NCBI GenBank assembly: GCA_026075535.2
Contig: AP026546.1
Span: 3,162,001-3,226,000 of the forward strand
DNA length: 64,000 nucleotides
Direction of reading: 5' to 3'
Source: Tricholoma matsutake
Lineage: Eukaryota; Basidiomycota; Agaricomycetes; Agaricales; Tricholomataceae
Shown piece after piece: positions 10,136 to 19,260 of the stretch. Below the pieces are notes generated by a model that worked only from the letters and a program-made list of their open reading frames with translations, searched no databases and was not told the DNA's origin. The translations under genes and the position numbers were made by a program. The stretch's first letter is position 1. Each line of letters opens with the position of its first letter.

Positions 10136-10737
10136 TGTGCCATCTTGTCATTGGGCACCTCCCTTCCAGCGTTAATTTTTGGAAGGTTCAAGGTATTTGG
10201 GAGGGCCCATTCAGCTCTTCTTGTCTTTTCCAGGATCCGCTGGATTTGAGCCTGTTGTTCTTCATCTTGGAACTCAAAGGTTCCCTTCTTCCAATTGATG
10301 ATCGGGTTTATCTCCCGCAGCCATGGCAGGCCCAGGATTACTGATTCTTTGCCTAGTCCAGCGACTAGGTATTCTATCGGGTAGCTCCTTCCGTTGATGT
10401 GGAGTCTTCCTTTCATGCATCTGGTGATCATTCCCTGTTTGTTCAGGGTCCCGTTTACGTTCGTGGCCCGGATGGTGTGGCCTAAGGGATATGTTCTGAT
10501 CCCTTCTCGTTCGACGAAGTTCGAGTCGATAAAGACTCCTCCTGCTCCAGAGTCAAGGAGCGCGTTTGTTGCGACATCTTTCCCATTGTCTGACTCAGCT
10601 ACCCAAATAGACAGGCGCATAGATTGTCTATTCATGGTAGCCAAGAGTACAGATCCTACAGAGACTTCAGCGGTGACTGGCGTTGTATCAGGCCGCTGTT
10701 CTAAAAACCCAATTCCTCCATGAGGTTGAGGGCTCAT
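10129..10737 (-). CDS. gypsy-B aspartic protease
   Basis: The catalytic triad sits in ATNALLDSGAGGVFIDSNFV, followed by the flap region and the hydrophobic ESVILGLPWLREINPIINWK motif that marks the end of gypsy-type retropepsins. The 202-aa ORF starts upstream (MSPQPHGGIGFLEQRPDTTP) and runs into the repeat-rich linker through a stop (AQI*). It would be released from a Gag-Pol precursor to process the element's proteins in the virus-like particle. Confidence 0.9.
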   Translation of the reverse strand: MSPQPHGGIGFLEQRPDTTPVTAEVSVGSVLLATMNRQSMRLSIWVAESDNGKDVATNALLDSGAGGVFIDSNFVEREGIRTYPLGHTIRATNVNGTLNKQGMITRCMKGRLHINGRSYPIEYLVAGLGKESVILGLPWLREINPIINWKKGTFEFQDEEQQAQIQRILEKTRRAEWALPNTLNLPKINAGREVPNDKMAQI

Positions 10738-10955
10738 TCTTTTTCTTCTTCGTCTAGTTCATCCAGCATCATGCAGATCTTCTGGTAGGTGTCCACCCCA
10801 GTCTTTTTCTGGGTGAAGCGGTTTTGGTAAGGAGGAGGCACTGACCCTGTCTGGGTGGGGTCTTTTCCATCCTTGTGGTCGGACGATCGGTGTCCGGGTT
10901 GGTGGCAGATGAAACACAATCCCTTTCGGAGGTGTTCCACATGTTCTTGGTTCAT
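10734..10955 (-). CDS. gypsy-B gag C-terminus with CCHC zinc knuckle
   Basis: It reads HLRKGLCFICHQPGHRSSDH, a CX2CX4HX4H-like knuckle (the last C is replaced by H), then QNRFTQKKTGVDTYQKICMM and an acidic end LDELDEEEKE. It is in line with gag at 11867-10959 but separated by one stop (SLDIN*). The four-base overlap with the protease ORF is typical of a gag-pro junction needing frameshift or readthrough. Confidence 0.82.
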   Translation of the reverse strand: MNQEHVEHLRKGLCFICHQPGHRSSDHKDGKDPTQTGSVPPPYQNRFTQKKTGVDTYQKICMMLDELDEEEKE

Positions 10956-10958
10956 CAG

Positions 10959-11867
10959 TCAGTTGATGTCAAGAGAGGGCTGTCCTTTCTTCGTTGTTTC
11001 TTTTGTCATCTGGTTTTGCCCGGTCTTCCCCAGGATTGCCATGGCCCGTTTCCATTGGCCTTTGTATTTCAAAGCTGCCTTTATCCAGCCTTCGAGTGTG
11101 TTGGGCACTGTCTCCATTGTGTGTACCCTCTTCAGTAATTTGGGATGCAGTCCGTCCATGAAGTACTCGATCATGGCTGCATCTTCTGTGATTCCCGTCC
11201 TGTCTTTCAGGATATGGAAGTTCACCACATATTCTTCAAGGTTCCCTGAACCTTGCTTGAGATTCTTGATCTCTGTCTTTGCTGTTCCAGCATCATCGAT
11301 CAGCGAGAAGGCCTCTAAGACCTTTTGTCGGAAGTCTGCGTATTCACCGAGTCCCTCGGACTGGTGTTGGTTGACGAATGCCTGTGCCCAGGCAGCTGCT
11401 GTCCCTCCATTCATGAAGGACAGCGTGAAGATAATCTTCTTGTCATTCGTGTCATAGACCTGGTCGTTGATTTGCAGGTATAGGTCTATCTCCTGCAGGA
11501 ACTTGGCGGTCTTGGTCTGCTCTCCTGAGAAGTCTGTTGGTGATTGGATTTGAATGTCCTTCACGGATGTCATCGGTGTGGTTGCGGGTTTGGACATCTC
11601 ATTATAGAGGTCATCAGTTTTGTCTGTTAAGAAGTGGGTGGATGTTTCGGGTGGGGGTGTGTGCAGTTGTTCAAAGTCTTCATCAGTGAGGAAATCTCCT
11701 TGTTGTCTGTCGGTTGATCTGTAGAACCAACGCTGTGCTGGGGTCGAGTAACGGACTAGTCTTCCATTGTATCGGTACCAAGATGAACCTGGCTGTGGTT
11801 CTGCTTCTCTTGGTGGTTGGTCTGGGGTTTGTCCAGACCTGAGTCGCTGTGGTGTATATCGAGACAT
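10959..11867 (-). CDS. gypsy-B gag (retrotrans_gag domain)
   Basis: 302 aa from an ATG 34 nt downstream of the PBS. After a proline/arginine-rich head comes the capsid-like domain: FSGEQTKTAKFLQEIDLYLQ, IIFTLSFMNGGTAAAWAQAF, YADFRQKVLEAFSLIDDAGT and the HILKDRTGITEDAAMIEYFM / GWIKAALKYKGQWKRAMAIL segments that define retroviral-type Gag of Ty3 elements. It forms the particle shell. The stop at the end separates the zinc knuckle ORF, probably a single nonsense change. Confidence 0.88.
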   Translation of the reverse strand: MSRYTPQRLRSGQTPDQPPREAEPQPGSSWYRYNGRLVRYSTPAQRWFYRSTDRQQGDFLTDEDFEQLHTPPPETSTHFLTDKTDDLYNEMSKPATTPMTSVKDIQIQSPTDFSGEQTKTAKFLQEIDLYLQINDQVYDTNDKKIIFTLSFMNGGTAAAWAQAFVNQHQSEGLGEYADFRQKVLEAFSLIDDAGTAKTEIKNLKQGSGNLEEYVVNFHILKDRTGITEDAAMIEYFMDGLHPKLLKRVHTMETVPNTLEGWIKAALKYKGQWKRAMAILGKTGQNQMTKETTKKGQPSLDIN

Positions 11868-11900
11868 ATTGCCTACACCTAGGTAGGTGGGCTAGCAGAT

Positions 11901-11911
11901 AGTTTAGATCT
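11901..11911 (-). promoter_or_regulatory. gypsy-B primer-binding site (self-priming type)
   Basis: On the minus strand the 11-mer AGATCTAAACT lies two bases after the 5' LTR end (11914). It is exactly complementary to AGTTTAGATCT inside the LTR (12148-12138 on minus), which itself lies 34 nt downstream of a TATAAG box (12182-12177). In Tf1-type elements the first 11 nt of the mRNA fold back on the PBS and prime reverse transcription. The geometry here matches, and no tRNA 3' end is recognised at this PBS. Confidence 0.75.
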
Positions 11912-11913
11912 TA

Positions 11914-12492
11914 TGTTAAGGGTGAAGCCTCAACCACTCAATCTAGTCGATGTCGTTTGACGAGGTGCTTCCTCGACGAGTCATTCGGCTCTAGTCTTAC
12001 TTGGAGCATCCGACGTAAGATAGGTAGTGCACTCTAGCAGGGCTTCTGCATAGAGTCGTTCAGGTTCATGCACTAAGGGGCTTCCTTAGTGGTTTCGAGT
12101 AAGTTTGCGAGTTGCAAGTTAAGGCTGTAGAATGCCTAGATCTAAACTGAGGACATCCCTACTACAAGTCACAGTACTTATACTAGTAGGAAGGTCCTTA
12201 TTGTCCAATCAGAAAGGTAGATGCGTATCAGGTATGAATAGAAACAATAAGCCTCATGCCTTGCATGAGGCTGTCGTATCACAGCATGTGTGGGAGTGGG
12301 TTCGGGTGCATGGAGTCACCATGCGTCAAGGGTGCCTTCCATGGGAAGGGGATCGAATGCATGCAGTCAGCATGTGTCATGTGTGTGTCTGATGTCAAGG
12401 ACATGCCCTAGGCATGAATCAAGAGGTGCCTCCTGTCTGGAGGGGATCGTCAGGTGCATTGGGTTCCATGAGTTACAAGGAAAATTGTAACA
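11914..12492 (-). repeat. gypsy-B 5' LTR (579 bp)
   Basis: This is the 5' LTR in element (minus) orientation, with a TATA box at 12182-12177 and a predicted transcript start at 12148. The U5 part runs to 11914. It matches 4471-5154 apart from the indel near 4830-4935. Confidence 0.93.
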
Positions 12493-12497
12493 GTAAG

Positions 12498-13265
12498 GAT
12501 GGGAGCAGAAGTGACCATCTCTTTAAGCTTTTCAAACACCTCCTGCTGTGCATTGTCCCACTGCTATGCCTCCTTGCCAGTCAAGTCAAACAGTGGTCGT
12601 GCATGATGTGAGAAATCCTTGATAAAACACCAGTAGAAATTGATGAAGCCTAAAAAGGACTGCACCTCTTTCTTGTTCATGGGCGTCGGCCATGCTGTGA
12701 CCCCATTCACCTTGACCAGATCCATCTCTACCTGGCCCTCTGAGATAATCAGGCCAAGGTACTCAATCTTGGTCTTCTCAAACTCACACTTGTCCTGGCG
12801 AAGGTAGAGTTTGTACTGTTGAAGTCGGTCCAAGATGAGGCATGTAATGCGACGATGCTCTTCCACTGTGCGAGTGAATATGAGGATATCATCGAGGTAG
12901 ATACAGATGATGCCCTCGAGGATGAGGTCGTGAAAGATGTCTTTCATCATGGTCTGGAAGGTGGCAGGACTATTAGTAAGGCCAAAGAACATGACGAGCA
13001 GTTCAAAAAGACCACGGTTGGTACGAAAGGCTGCCTTCCACTCATCTCCCTCCTTTATCCTCACATTATTGTAACCCCAATGGACGTCAAGTTTGGTGAA
13101 GTATCGCGCTCCACGGAGTTGGTTCACAAGTTCGGAGATGAGAGGTAGCGGGTAGCGATTTTTGACCGTGATGTCATTGAGCCTTCTATAGTCTTGAACT
13201 GGACAAAGTGAGCCATCCTTCTTCTTGACAAAGAAAAAGGGAGAGGCCATGGGCAATTTGGATGG
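12498..13265 (-). pseudogene. gypsy-A (minus copy) reverse transcriptase, first part
   Basis: The open frame 13256-12564 starts [17 protein letters not shown] and carries the RT motifs PVQDYRRLNDITVKNRYPLP, TKLDVHWGYNNVRIKEG, FFGLTNSPATFQTMMKDIFH, CIYLDDILIFTRTVEEH and FLGFINFYWCFIKDFSHHAR. It then breaks at the gypsy-B insertion and resumes at 4465. Upstream it is separated from protease by TGA at 13266-13268, the same stop position as in the intact plus copy. Confidence 0.92.
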
Positions 13266-14367
13266 TCAAATACGTCCAGAGGTTAGGTGTTCATCGATGA
13301 ATTGGTTGAGCTGTCGCTGTTTCTCGGGAGAAAGAGGATAGACCTTGCAGGAGGAAGGGGTTGCACTGGGGATGAGTTCGATGGCATGATCCCATGGCTT
13401 GCATGCAGGGAGAGAATCGAATGATTCCTTGGAGAACACATCCTCGAACTCATGAAGATGAGGGAGTAAGGAGTCAGTAGAGGATTTAGCAGTATTGTTT
13501 TTGTGGAAGGCCTTGGCAAGGCGCTGGGATATGTTCGATGTAGCACACACCTCATCAATGGATGAATTGCAGTGTAGAAAATCTGATCCCCTTCCTCAAC
13601 TTCTTCTGCTTCCTCCTCATCATCATCTGAGTCTGGTATCAGATCAGGAACCCCCTCCAACTCCACATCAGGCAGAGGTAGGGGTCCAGCATGACACTTC
13701 TGAGTGTATCGTACCAAGGCCCTTTGTCCGTGGCGCTCTTGTCTGGATTCCGTGAAACAGGTGCAACAACTGGATGGACATCGGCTCATGGTGACCTCCC
13801 CAGTACACCAGTTAACATCTGGGTTATGGTCTTGAAGCCATGGATAGCCCAAAATCACCTTCTGCTTCCCTAACTGAGTGACAGCAAAAAGTGTACACTC
13901 ACTATGATCTTTGTAACGGAGGACAAGGTCCACAACCTCTCGGATGGCACCAGCTTCATTTGGGGATCCATCCACATTATAAACAGGTATCAGATGCGAG
14001 AGCGAGCAAGTATTCAGGCGATGTTGTCGTGTGAGGTCAGCGTCAATGAAGAGACCAGTAGCATCAGAGTCTAGAAGCGCAGAGACACCAAGTATCTGTC
14101 CAGTGTCGGTAGTCTGTAGTTTGATCGCCAGGTTCAAGGAGTGTGTGGAGGGAGTGGATGCAACAATATATTTGCATGGTAGTTTGTGTCCCATGATTTA
14201 ATTTTGGGGCGTGAGGTAGAGGTAGAGAGAGGAGGGGCAGGTACGTCTTCACCCGACTTTGAAGGTTCAGAGAGGGGAATAGTCATGAAATCAGATTCAT
14301 TCTCTGGGGATTCAACTGACAAAACTTCAAAGTGGTTATGGACAGGCAATGAGGGCGTACGATTCAC
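13266..14367 (-). pseudogene. gypsy-A (minus copy) protease region
   Basis: It begins NRTPSLPVHNHFEVLSVESP and contains the retropepsin site LGVSALLDSDATGLFIDADL, where the canonical DSGAT has become DSDAT (glycine lost), and the VILGYPWLQDHNPDVNW motif. It ends at the conserved in-frame TGA (LTSGRI*PSKLPMASP). Frame changes near 14190 and 13560 break the ORF relative to the intact copy at 22244-23347. Confidence 0.88.
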
Positions 14368-14813
14368 TCACTGCAAATAGAAAAATCCTGCTCCTCTACA
14401 CCCTCTAATTTGACCTCCTCTGCGACCTGACCCTTCACTTCCTCGACATCTACAAGTGCCAACAGGTCCTGGAGGAGTTCATCTTGCCCCTTGGGGGTGA
14501 GCATGCAGATATCCTGATGATGGGGGCACGCTCCAGCCATATGTCCAGTTTTCCCACAGCGGTAGCAGAGGTTTAACCTGCATGTGTGGCTACGGGCTGC
14601 ATCGACATCCATTGGTACCAGAACATTGACGGCCAGTGCAGGAGTTTGACGGACAGGAATAGGGTTGCATTGGGGAAGGGTTCGATTGAAGATGTGGGAT
14701 GTAGGAGTGGTAGTTGGAGCCCAGAATGCAGCATTGAAAGCCACATTTGTGAGTTGGTTCTCATCATAGAGGGAAGCAGCTTCATACCAAGCATAGATAT
14801 CATCGTCCACCGG
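14364..14813 (-). pseudogene. gypsy-A (minus copy) gag, C-terminal half with zinc knuckle
   Basis: It reads DDDIYAWYEAASLYDENQLT to the proline-rich linker and the knuckle LCYRCGKTGHMAGACPHHQD (CX2CX4HX4C intact), ending EEQDFSICSE. It continues from 16008 once LTR-C (14818-16003) and one ACGT copy are removed, so the two halves are one gag. Confidence 0.9.
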
Positions 14814-14817
14814 ACGT

Positions 14818-16003
14818 TGATAGGTTGTCTTCTCGGCTCAAGGACCGATTCAACACTTTAGCATCATTCTAATTACATCGGCTAACTCCTACGACATCCC
14901 AGATGCAGCGTGACACATTCTATCAATTGCGATATCATATCGACCACATCGAAACATCACCAGCGACATCGATAGTATCAAAAGACCACATCGCACAACC
15001 TTAGGACTACCCCGAAAGTCCCTAAGATTCCCCTACACGACCACCGAACATCCCCGACCAACTTCGAACAAGCCACAACTGCGATCGAGCATTGTCGACC
15101 ATTGTCAAGTGTCATTGATCAATATCGAGAAACTATGGGTGACATTGGGCACCACCTTTGTTATCTAAATGGTGGAAGACCATGCACTAGGACGTATTCC
15201 AACTTGTGCTCAAACCTGCTGATCATAGGTCAGCCTCGTTCCAAGTCCCTATCGCGCACAGAACCCACTGGATGCATTATTGCGAGACTTAGCGCAGTTT
15301 ATACACAAAGGACAGTCTCTTTTAGTTCTTTCCTTTTATTACTCTTTCATCATATGATATATATATCTTTCTTGTTCAGATTCCAGTCTCCTTTATGGCC
15401 TTGTGCCTTAACTCATATCTTTTGCCTCATGTTCTACACATGTTTCTCATTCCATTTTAGGAAGTTTCTTTAAAACATATAAAACTCTGTAGTATCTACT
15501 TGGAAATAACAAGAAATTGTCTTCACATATCGTCTCGTATACAATTCTAAGCATCCGATCAGCTTTCTAAAACAATCTAAGTCTCTGTGGGTTTTCTCAA
15601 TTGACAAGAAACCTCTGCAATCATCGCATCCTCGATCCTCCCTCGATCCTCTCGTCATTAGTTCTAGCAACCCTTCCAACACTTCATAGCAGTTTGCCGC
15701 ACCCTTCGTATACCATCGACCTATCGAAAGGTCCCCATAATTCACATATTGACCATCGACAATAAAACTCGTTTGCCGTCGATCTTGTCGATCGCCCTCG
15801 ATATTGATCGATACTCGATCGGACCACAACAAATGCCTTCGTCTTGCATAACACTACCTTCACGACTAGTGTCAACTAGTAATCTTATCAGAGGTTTGAC
15901 CACAAACTTTCAGAACATCTCGCAACCCTCCTCTGACTCATCGCAAACATCACCGATTGCCTCATCAGCAGTTCTGGTGGTTTTCCCGGGTTGAGCATCA
16001 TCA
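14818..16003 (-). repeat. LTR-C, complete solo copy (1186 bp) inside gypsy-A gag
   Basis: The termini are TGATAGGTTGTCTTC and GAGCATCATCA (TG..CA), inverted relative to the other copies. It is flanked by the exact 4-bp duplication ACGT (14814-14817 and 16004-16007). Removing it restores gag. No ORF of note. It is taken as a solo LTR because of TG..CA ends and the lack of internal genes; a short target duplication of 4 bp is compatible with some Ty3 elements. Confidence 0.82.
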
Positions 16004-16007
16004 ACGT

Positions 16008-16705
16008 CCTTCCAACATCTGGGCAATCTGGTCCTGAATCTCCCAGTTGAGGCCTCGTCGGAACTTCACCACCACTGGTAGCCCACCCTCATATCCTGTC
16101 ATGTCCACCAAGTCCTTAAACTCATTGATATAATTGTCCATGGATCGACATGCCTGGTGGTACGAGGATGACTCAAGTCGTGTCACTGCTCGGTGGTGCT
16201 CATTGAGGGGACAAAAGTGGCGTACAAACTCTGCTCGAAAGTCACCCCAAGTGGAGAAAGGTAGGGAACCAAGTTCTTTGGTTTGTCACAGAATACGGTC
16301 CACGTAGAGATAGGCACACTCAGATTTCATGTATGTGAAGGCCCAATAAAATTTTGCAGCTTCATCGACGAATTGATGCAACTGGAGACTGATATACAAC
16401 TCACAGGAGTTAAGGAATGCATGTCCCTGCACACGTGCACCATTAAATTTGGCGGGGGGGGACGGTTTGATCTGGGCATGCTCCTTGGGCGCATTTGGTG
16501 ACACGTCGTTGTTGGGCATGCTTGGAGTCGTAATGGGGGAAATATTAGTCGTGGAGCTGGTCTGAAGTGTTCTGACAAAGTTTTCGATTGTAGATTTAAG
16601 CAAATCAATTTGCGCACATATTCTGGTAATGTCGCTTTCAAGCACATCGAGGCGCTCTGATGTGTCCATAGTGCTAGGGGGCGCATTTGGCAAAAATGGC
16701 AGCAT
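16008..16705 (-). pseudogene. gypsy-A (minus copy) gag, N-terminal half
   Basis: It matches the intact gag at 21129: TSERLDVLESDITRICAQID, LLKSTIENFVRTLQ, PPAKFNGARVQGHAFLNSCE, FYWAFTYMKSECAYLYVDRI, one stop, then GSLPFSTWGDFRAEF and GLPVVVKFRRGLNWEIQDQI. Compared with the intact copy most changes are CpG to TpG or CpA (for example GACGCGCTT has become GATGTGCTT). Confidence 0.9.
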
Positions 16706-16835
16706 AATAAAGGTGAGACTATCTGGAACGGTGTGTAGGGACTCTGTGGAGCTTTGGGAAGCATCGTCCAGTCTGTACCTGCCTATCTTGGGCAGTGTGT
16801 TCGTGATTTTCAGGCCTTAGGGGAGAGTTTTCTAC

Positions 16836-17258
16836 TATAAGGGCAACCTCAGCCTCTAGCAAAGGGAAATCTAAAGTTAAAATTATGCTACATAATACAG
16901 GGATTGGGGGCACACCTAGCAAAGGGAAATCCGAAGAGAAAACTCTAAAGATCCCTTTGCCAGTGCCCAGTATATGTGAAAACTGCAAAAATCAAATAAT
17001 AACTCAAAATAGAAAAGGCGGAGATAGGCTGATCAAGGCTGCCGCATGACGTAATACCAAGGGGTAGATGTCAGAAGGGTACTCTGTCTCTAAATATAAA
17101 ACTGTCAACATGCACAAATGTGATAGAAAGGGAAATTAGTAATAAAATAAGGGAAAAATCATAGAAAATGAAGAATAGAAGGAAACGAGGTGAGAAAAAA
17201 TATAGGACAAATGTAAAAAATAGGAGAAACACGTGGGACACCCTCTAGTCCCCTTACA
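16836..17258 (-). repeat. gypsy-A LTR (5' LTR of the minus copy, 423 bp)
   Basis: It pairs with 3078-3500 and is followed on minus by the family PBS-like GTAGAAAACTCTCCCC at 16835-16820. Confidence 0.92.
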
Positions 17259-17263
17259 GGGAC

Positions 17264-18943
17264 TGCAGCTGGTCCCCAAACATTGCTCACGACTTTATCG
17301 CCATAAGACTTGTAATTAGTCTTGCTCTCCCTAGGAAACAGTTTACGTGTTGCCTTTGCTTTGATGCAGGCCTCGCAAAACTCTGGTTTCAATGTCATGT
17401 CAAGATTAATACCAGTTACTGTTCCAGTTTCCACCATCTGCCATACATCCTCATGATTCACATGCCCCATCTGTCGATGAAGCTTGGTAATCAATATTTG
17501 AGTGACAGCAGTGCTAGCAACATGAGTGCCAGGTGAAAATGGAGAGTTGCTGGTATGATAGAGTCCTCGAACTAATGGAATTCGGCCAATAATGTTCAAC
17601 TTCGGACTACGAATGACACAGGCACCATCTTTTATAAAAAGGGAGAATCCAGCTCGATCGATACAGGAGACTGACATAAGAGTGAATGCCATATGCGGTG
17701 AGTAATAAGCATTTTTGAGCGTAATCAGTGTCAGTTTTTGATCACCATTTGGAAGCTCCATCTGTATATCACCTTTGCCCAGCATGCTGAAAGTCTGTCC
17801 ATCAGCTGCTTTTATCGGTTCAGGATTTACAACTTCCTGATAATTTAGGAACCTTGAGCGATCGGGGGAAAAATGGCGGCTGGCACCACTATTGAGAATT
17901 GTTCCAGCACTATTCGAGATGGCATATGCTTTGGAGTGAAAATCAGAGGAGCAAATGAGGGCATTAGGGTCATCAGGAACATTGTAAGTGAGCATAGCAA
18001 AATTTTCCAAATCATTGTTTTTGGGTATCTTCTCTGCGACATTGGCATTGGCTGATTTTTCTTTCATCCTCCACCACTCTGGTGCCTTGCCCTCTTGCCC
18101 TCCACCTTTCTGCCAACAGTGGTCCTTTGTATGCCCACGTTGACCACAATTGGGGTTAGTGCATAGGATATCATTCTTTGAAGATTTGTCCTTGTTGTTA
18201 ACATTTCCACCATGGACCTTCGATGTAGCTGCCAGCATAGCAGCATTGGACTCCTTGATGCTGTCCTCGATTTCGGCCGACATGGCTTCCTTGGTGAGAT
18301 GCCAGATCACATCAGTAGGTGTAAGTTTCTTCCCCATTTGATGATCCATAGCACTAAGAGTCGTAAATAGGGTTTGGAATGATGGTGCGAGTGAGAGCGA
18401 GGTGTGAAGGTAAGATATGAAAGACTCATCGGATACCAGCGTATTCATTTCAGCTAACTGTTCCCTCACTTCTGTCATCTTTGTGATATGATCCCTCATG
18501 CTTTCTCCCTCAGCATAGTGAGTGTTTTGAAGTTGAGTAAGAAGATTTGTCTCGTACAGGCTACCCTTATCGGCATAAATTGAGATGACCTTCTTCCACA
18601 TTGCTGCAGCATTAGGTTCATTCTTGATCTGGAGGAATGTGGTGTTGTCAACAGTCCTGTAGATGACCTCGCGAACAGCTGCTTGCATTTGATCGTAGGA
18701 GTCCTGCATTTCTTCGTGCTTCTTGATTTCCTCATCAGTAAGTGGAGCTAGGGAATTCGCTCTGAAGAAACTCCCATTGCTCTCCTGGAGGTTTTCTGGT
18801 TTGTGTGCTGTACCCATAACATGTCGACATAGTCCCTTTGATGTAAGGTAGTTCAAGATCTGCTTGGAATACGTAGCCCAATTGGAACTGTCGCTTTGAA
18901 GCTTAGAAAGAGAAGAGACTTGATTGTTGGAAGTCAAAGACAT
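17264..18943 (-). pseudogene. copia gag, zinc knuckle, protease and start of integrase
   Basis: One long open frame. An ATG at 18967 overlaps the PBS-like GGTTATGGGCCC, so the likely true start is the ATG at 18943 (MSLTSNNQVSSLSKLQSD). Gag of the copia/UBN2 type follows (NWATYSKQILNYLTSKGLCR, MWKKVISIYADKGSLYETNL, LAEMNTLVSDESFISYLHTS). The knuckle is CTNPNCGQRGHTKDHC. The protease site reads TILNSGASRHFSPDRSRF: the catalytic Asp of DSGA is Asn here. The integrase HHCC follows (LHRQMGHVNHEDVW..FCEACIKAKATR). The gypsy-A insertion cuts it at 17263. Confidence 0.88.
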
Positions 18944-18981
18944 GTCAGATATATCATCAGGGCCCATAACCTCTCAAAGTT

Positions 18982-19260
18982 GCAGGGTAACCAGAAACGA
19001 GAGCTAGAAGATAATAATGTAGTAACCTCAGTGGTGGTCAAACACTGATGTATTGAGTAGTACCTAGAAGATAATAATGTAGTACTACTACGAAGTAAGT
19101 AAAGAATGTAAAGAAGTAAAGAATGGGACTTACACCTCAGTGGTGGTCAAACACTGAGGTGTCAAGATATAACTATGGGTGTTTTACATAGTAGTGAGAA
19201 TAGGGGTAAGTAATAAATGAGTGATAGGAGAAAGTAAAAGTAATAATAAATAAATATAGT
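18982..19260 (-). repeat. copia 5' LTR (approximate)
   Basis: On minus this lies upstream of the PBS-like GGTTATGGGCCC and ends ..CCCTGCA. The far boundary is not clear. Internal direct repeats are visible: CTAGAAGATAATAATGTAGTA twice (about 19004 and 19063) and ACCTCAGTGGTGGTCAAACAC twice (about 19026 and 19133). Confidence 0.5.

Larger units (their letters stand above)
4471..12492 (-). mobile_element. Ty3/gypsy chromovirus, family gypsy-B, complete
   Basis: LTRs at 4471-5154 and 11914-12492 begin and end with TG..CA in either orientation (plus TGTTAAGGGTGAAGCC..AAATTGTAACA). An exact target duplication GTAAG (4466-4470, 12493-12497) marks the insertion into gypsy-A pol. Minus-strand order: self-priming PBS, gag, zinc knuckle, protease, repeat-rich spacer, RT/RNase H, integrase, chromodomain, then about 1.2 kb of extra coding sequence before the polypurine tract and 3' LTR. 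ORFs carry several stops, so the copy is recently dead or needs help in trans. Confidence 0.94.
3078..17258 (-). mobile_element. Ty3/gypsy element, family gypsy-A, degenerate copy with nested insertions
   Basis: Two 423-bp LTRs (3078-3500 and 16836-17258) bound it, with an exact target duplication GGGAC (3073-3077 and 17259-17263). It is the same family as the intact plus-strand copy at 20537-26583. Gene order on minus: gag (16705-14364), protease (14367-13269), RT (13265-12498), RNase H (4465-3790), chromodomain tail. Gypsy-B (4471-12492) splits pol and LTR-C (14818-16003) splits gag. The integrase core is missing through an internal deletion near 3780. Many differences from the intact copy are CpG to TpG/CpA. 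Confidence 0.93.
540..19260 (-). mobile_element. Ty1/copia retrotransposon, torn apart by nested insertions
   Basis: Read on the minus strand, the order is LTR (about 19260-18982), primer-binding-like GGTTATGGGCCC, gag/CCHC/protease/start of integrase (18943-17264), rest of integrase (3077-2357), then RT/RNase H (1901-540). The gap 17258-3078 is a gypsy-A element flanked by the 5-bp duplication GGGAC. Removing it joins the integrase in frame (..AAVPSIGGKQYY..). The gap 2348-1902 is a hAT MITE with duplication GGGACAAT, and its removal also keeps the frame. The 3' end is cut by LTR-C at 539. Net copia sequence is close to 4 kb. Stops and frameshifts show it is dead. Confidence 0.88.

Noticed and set aside
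9656..10249. 197-aa Phe/Leu/Ser-rich plus-strand ORF
   Set aside because: It is antisense of the charged repeat region of gypsy-B; hydrophobicity results from reverse-complement Lys/Glu codons.
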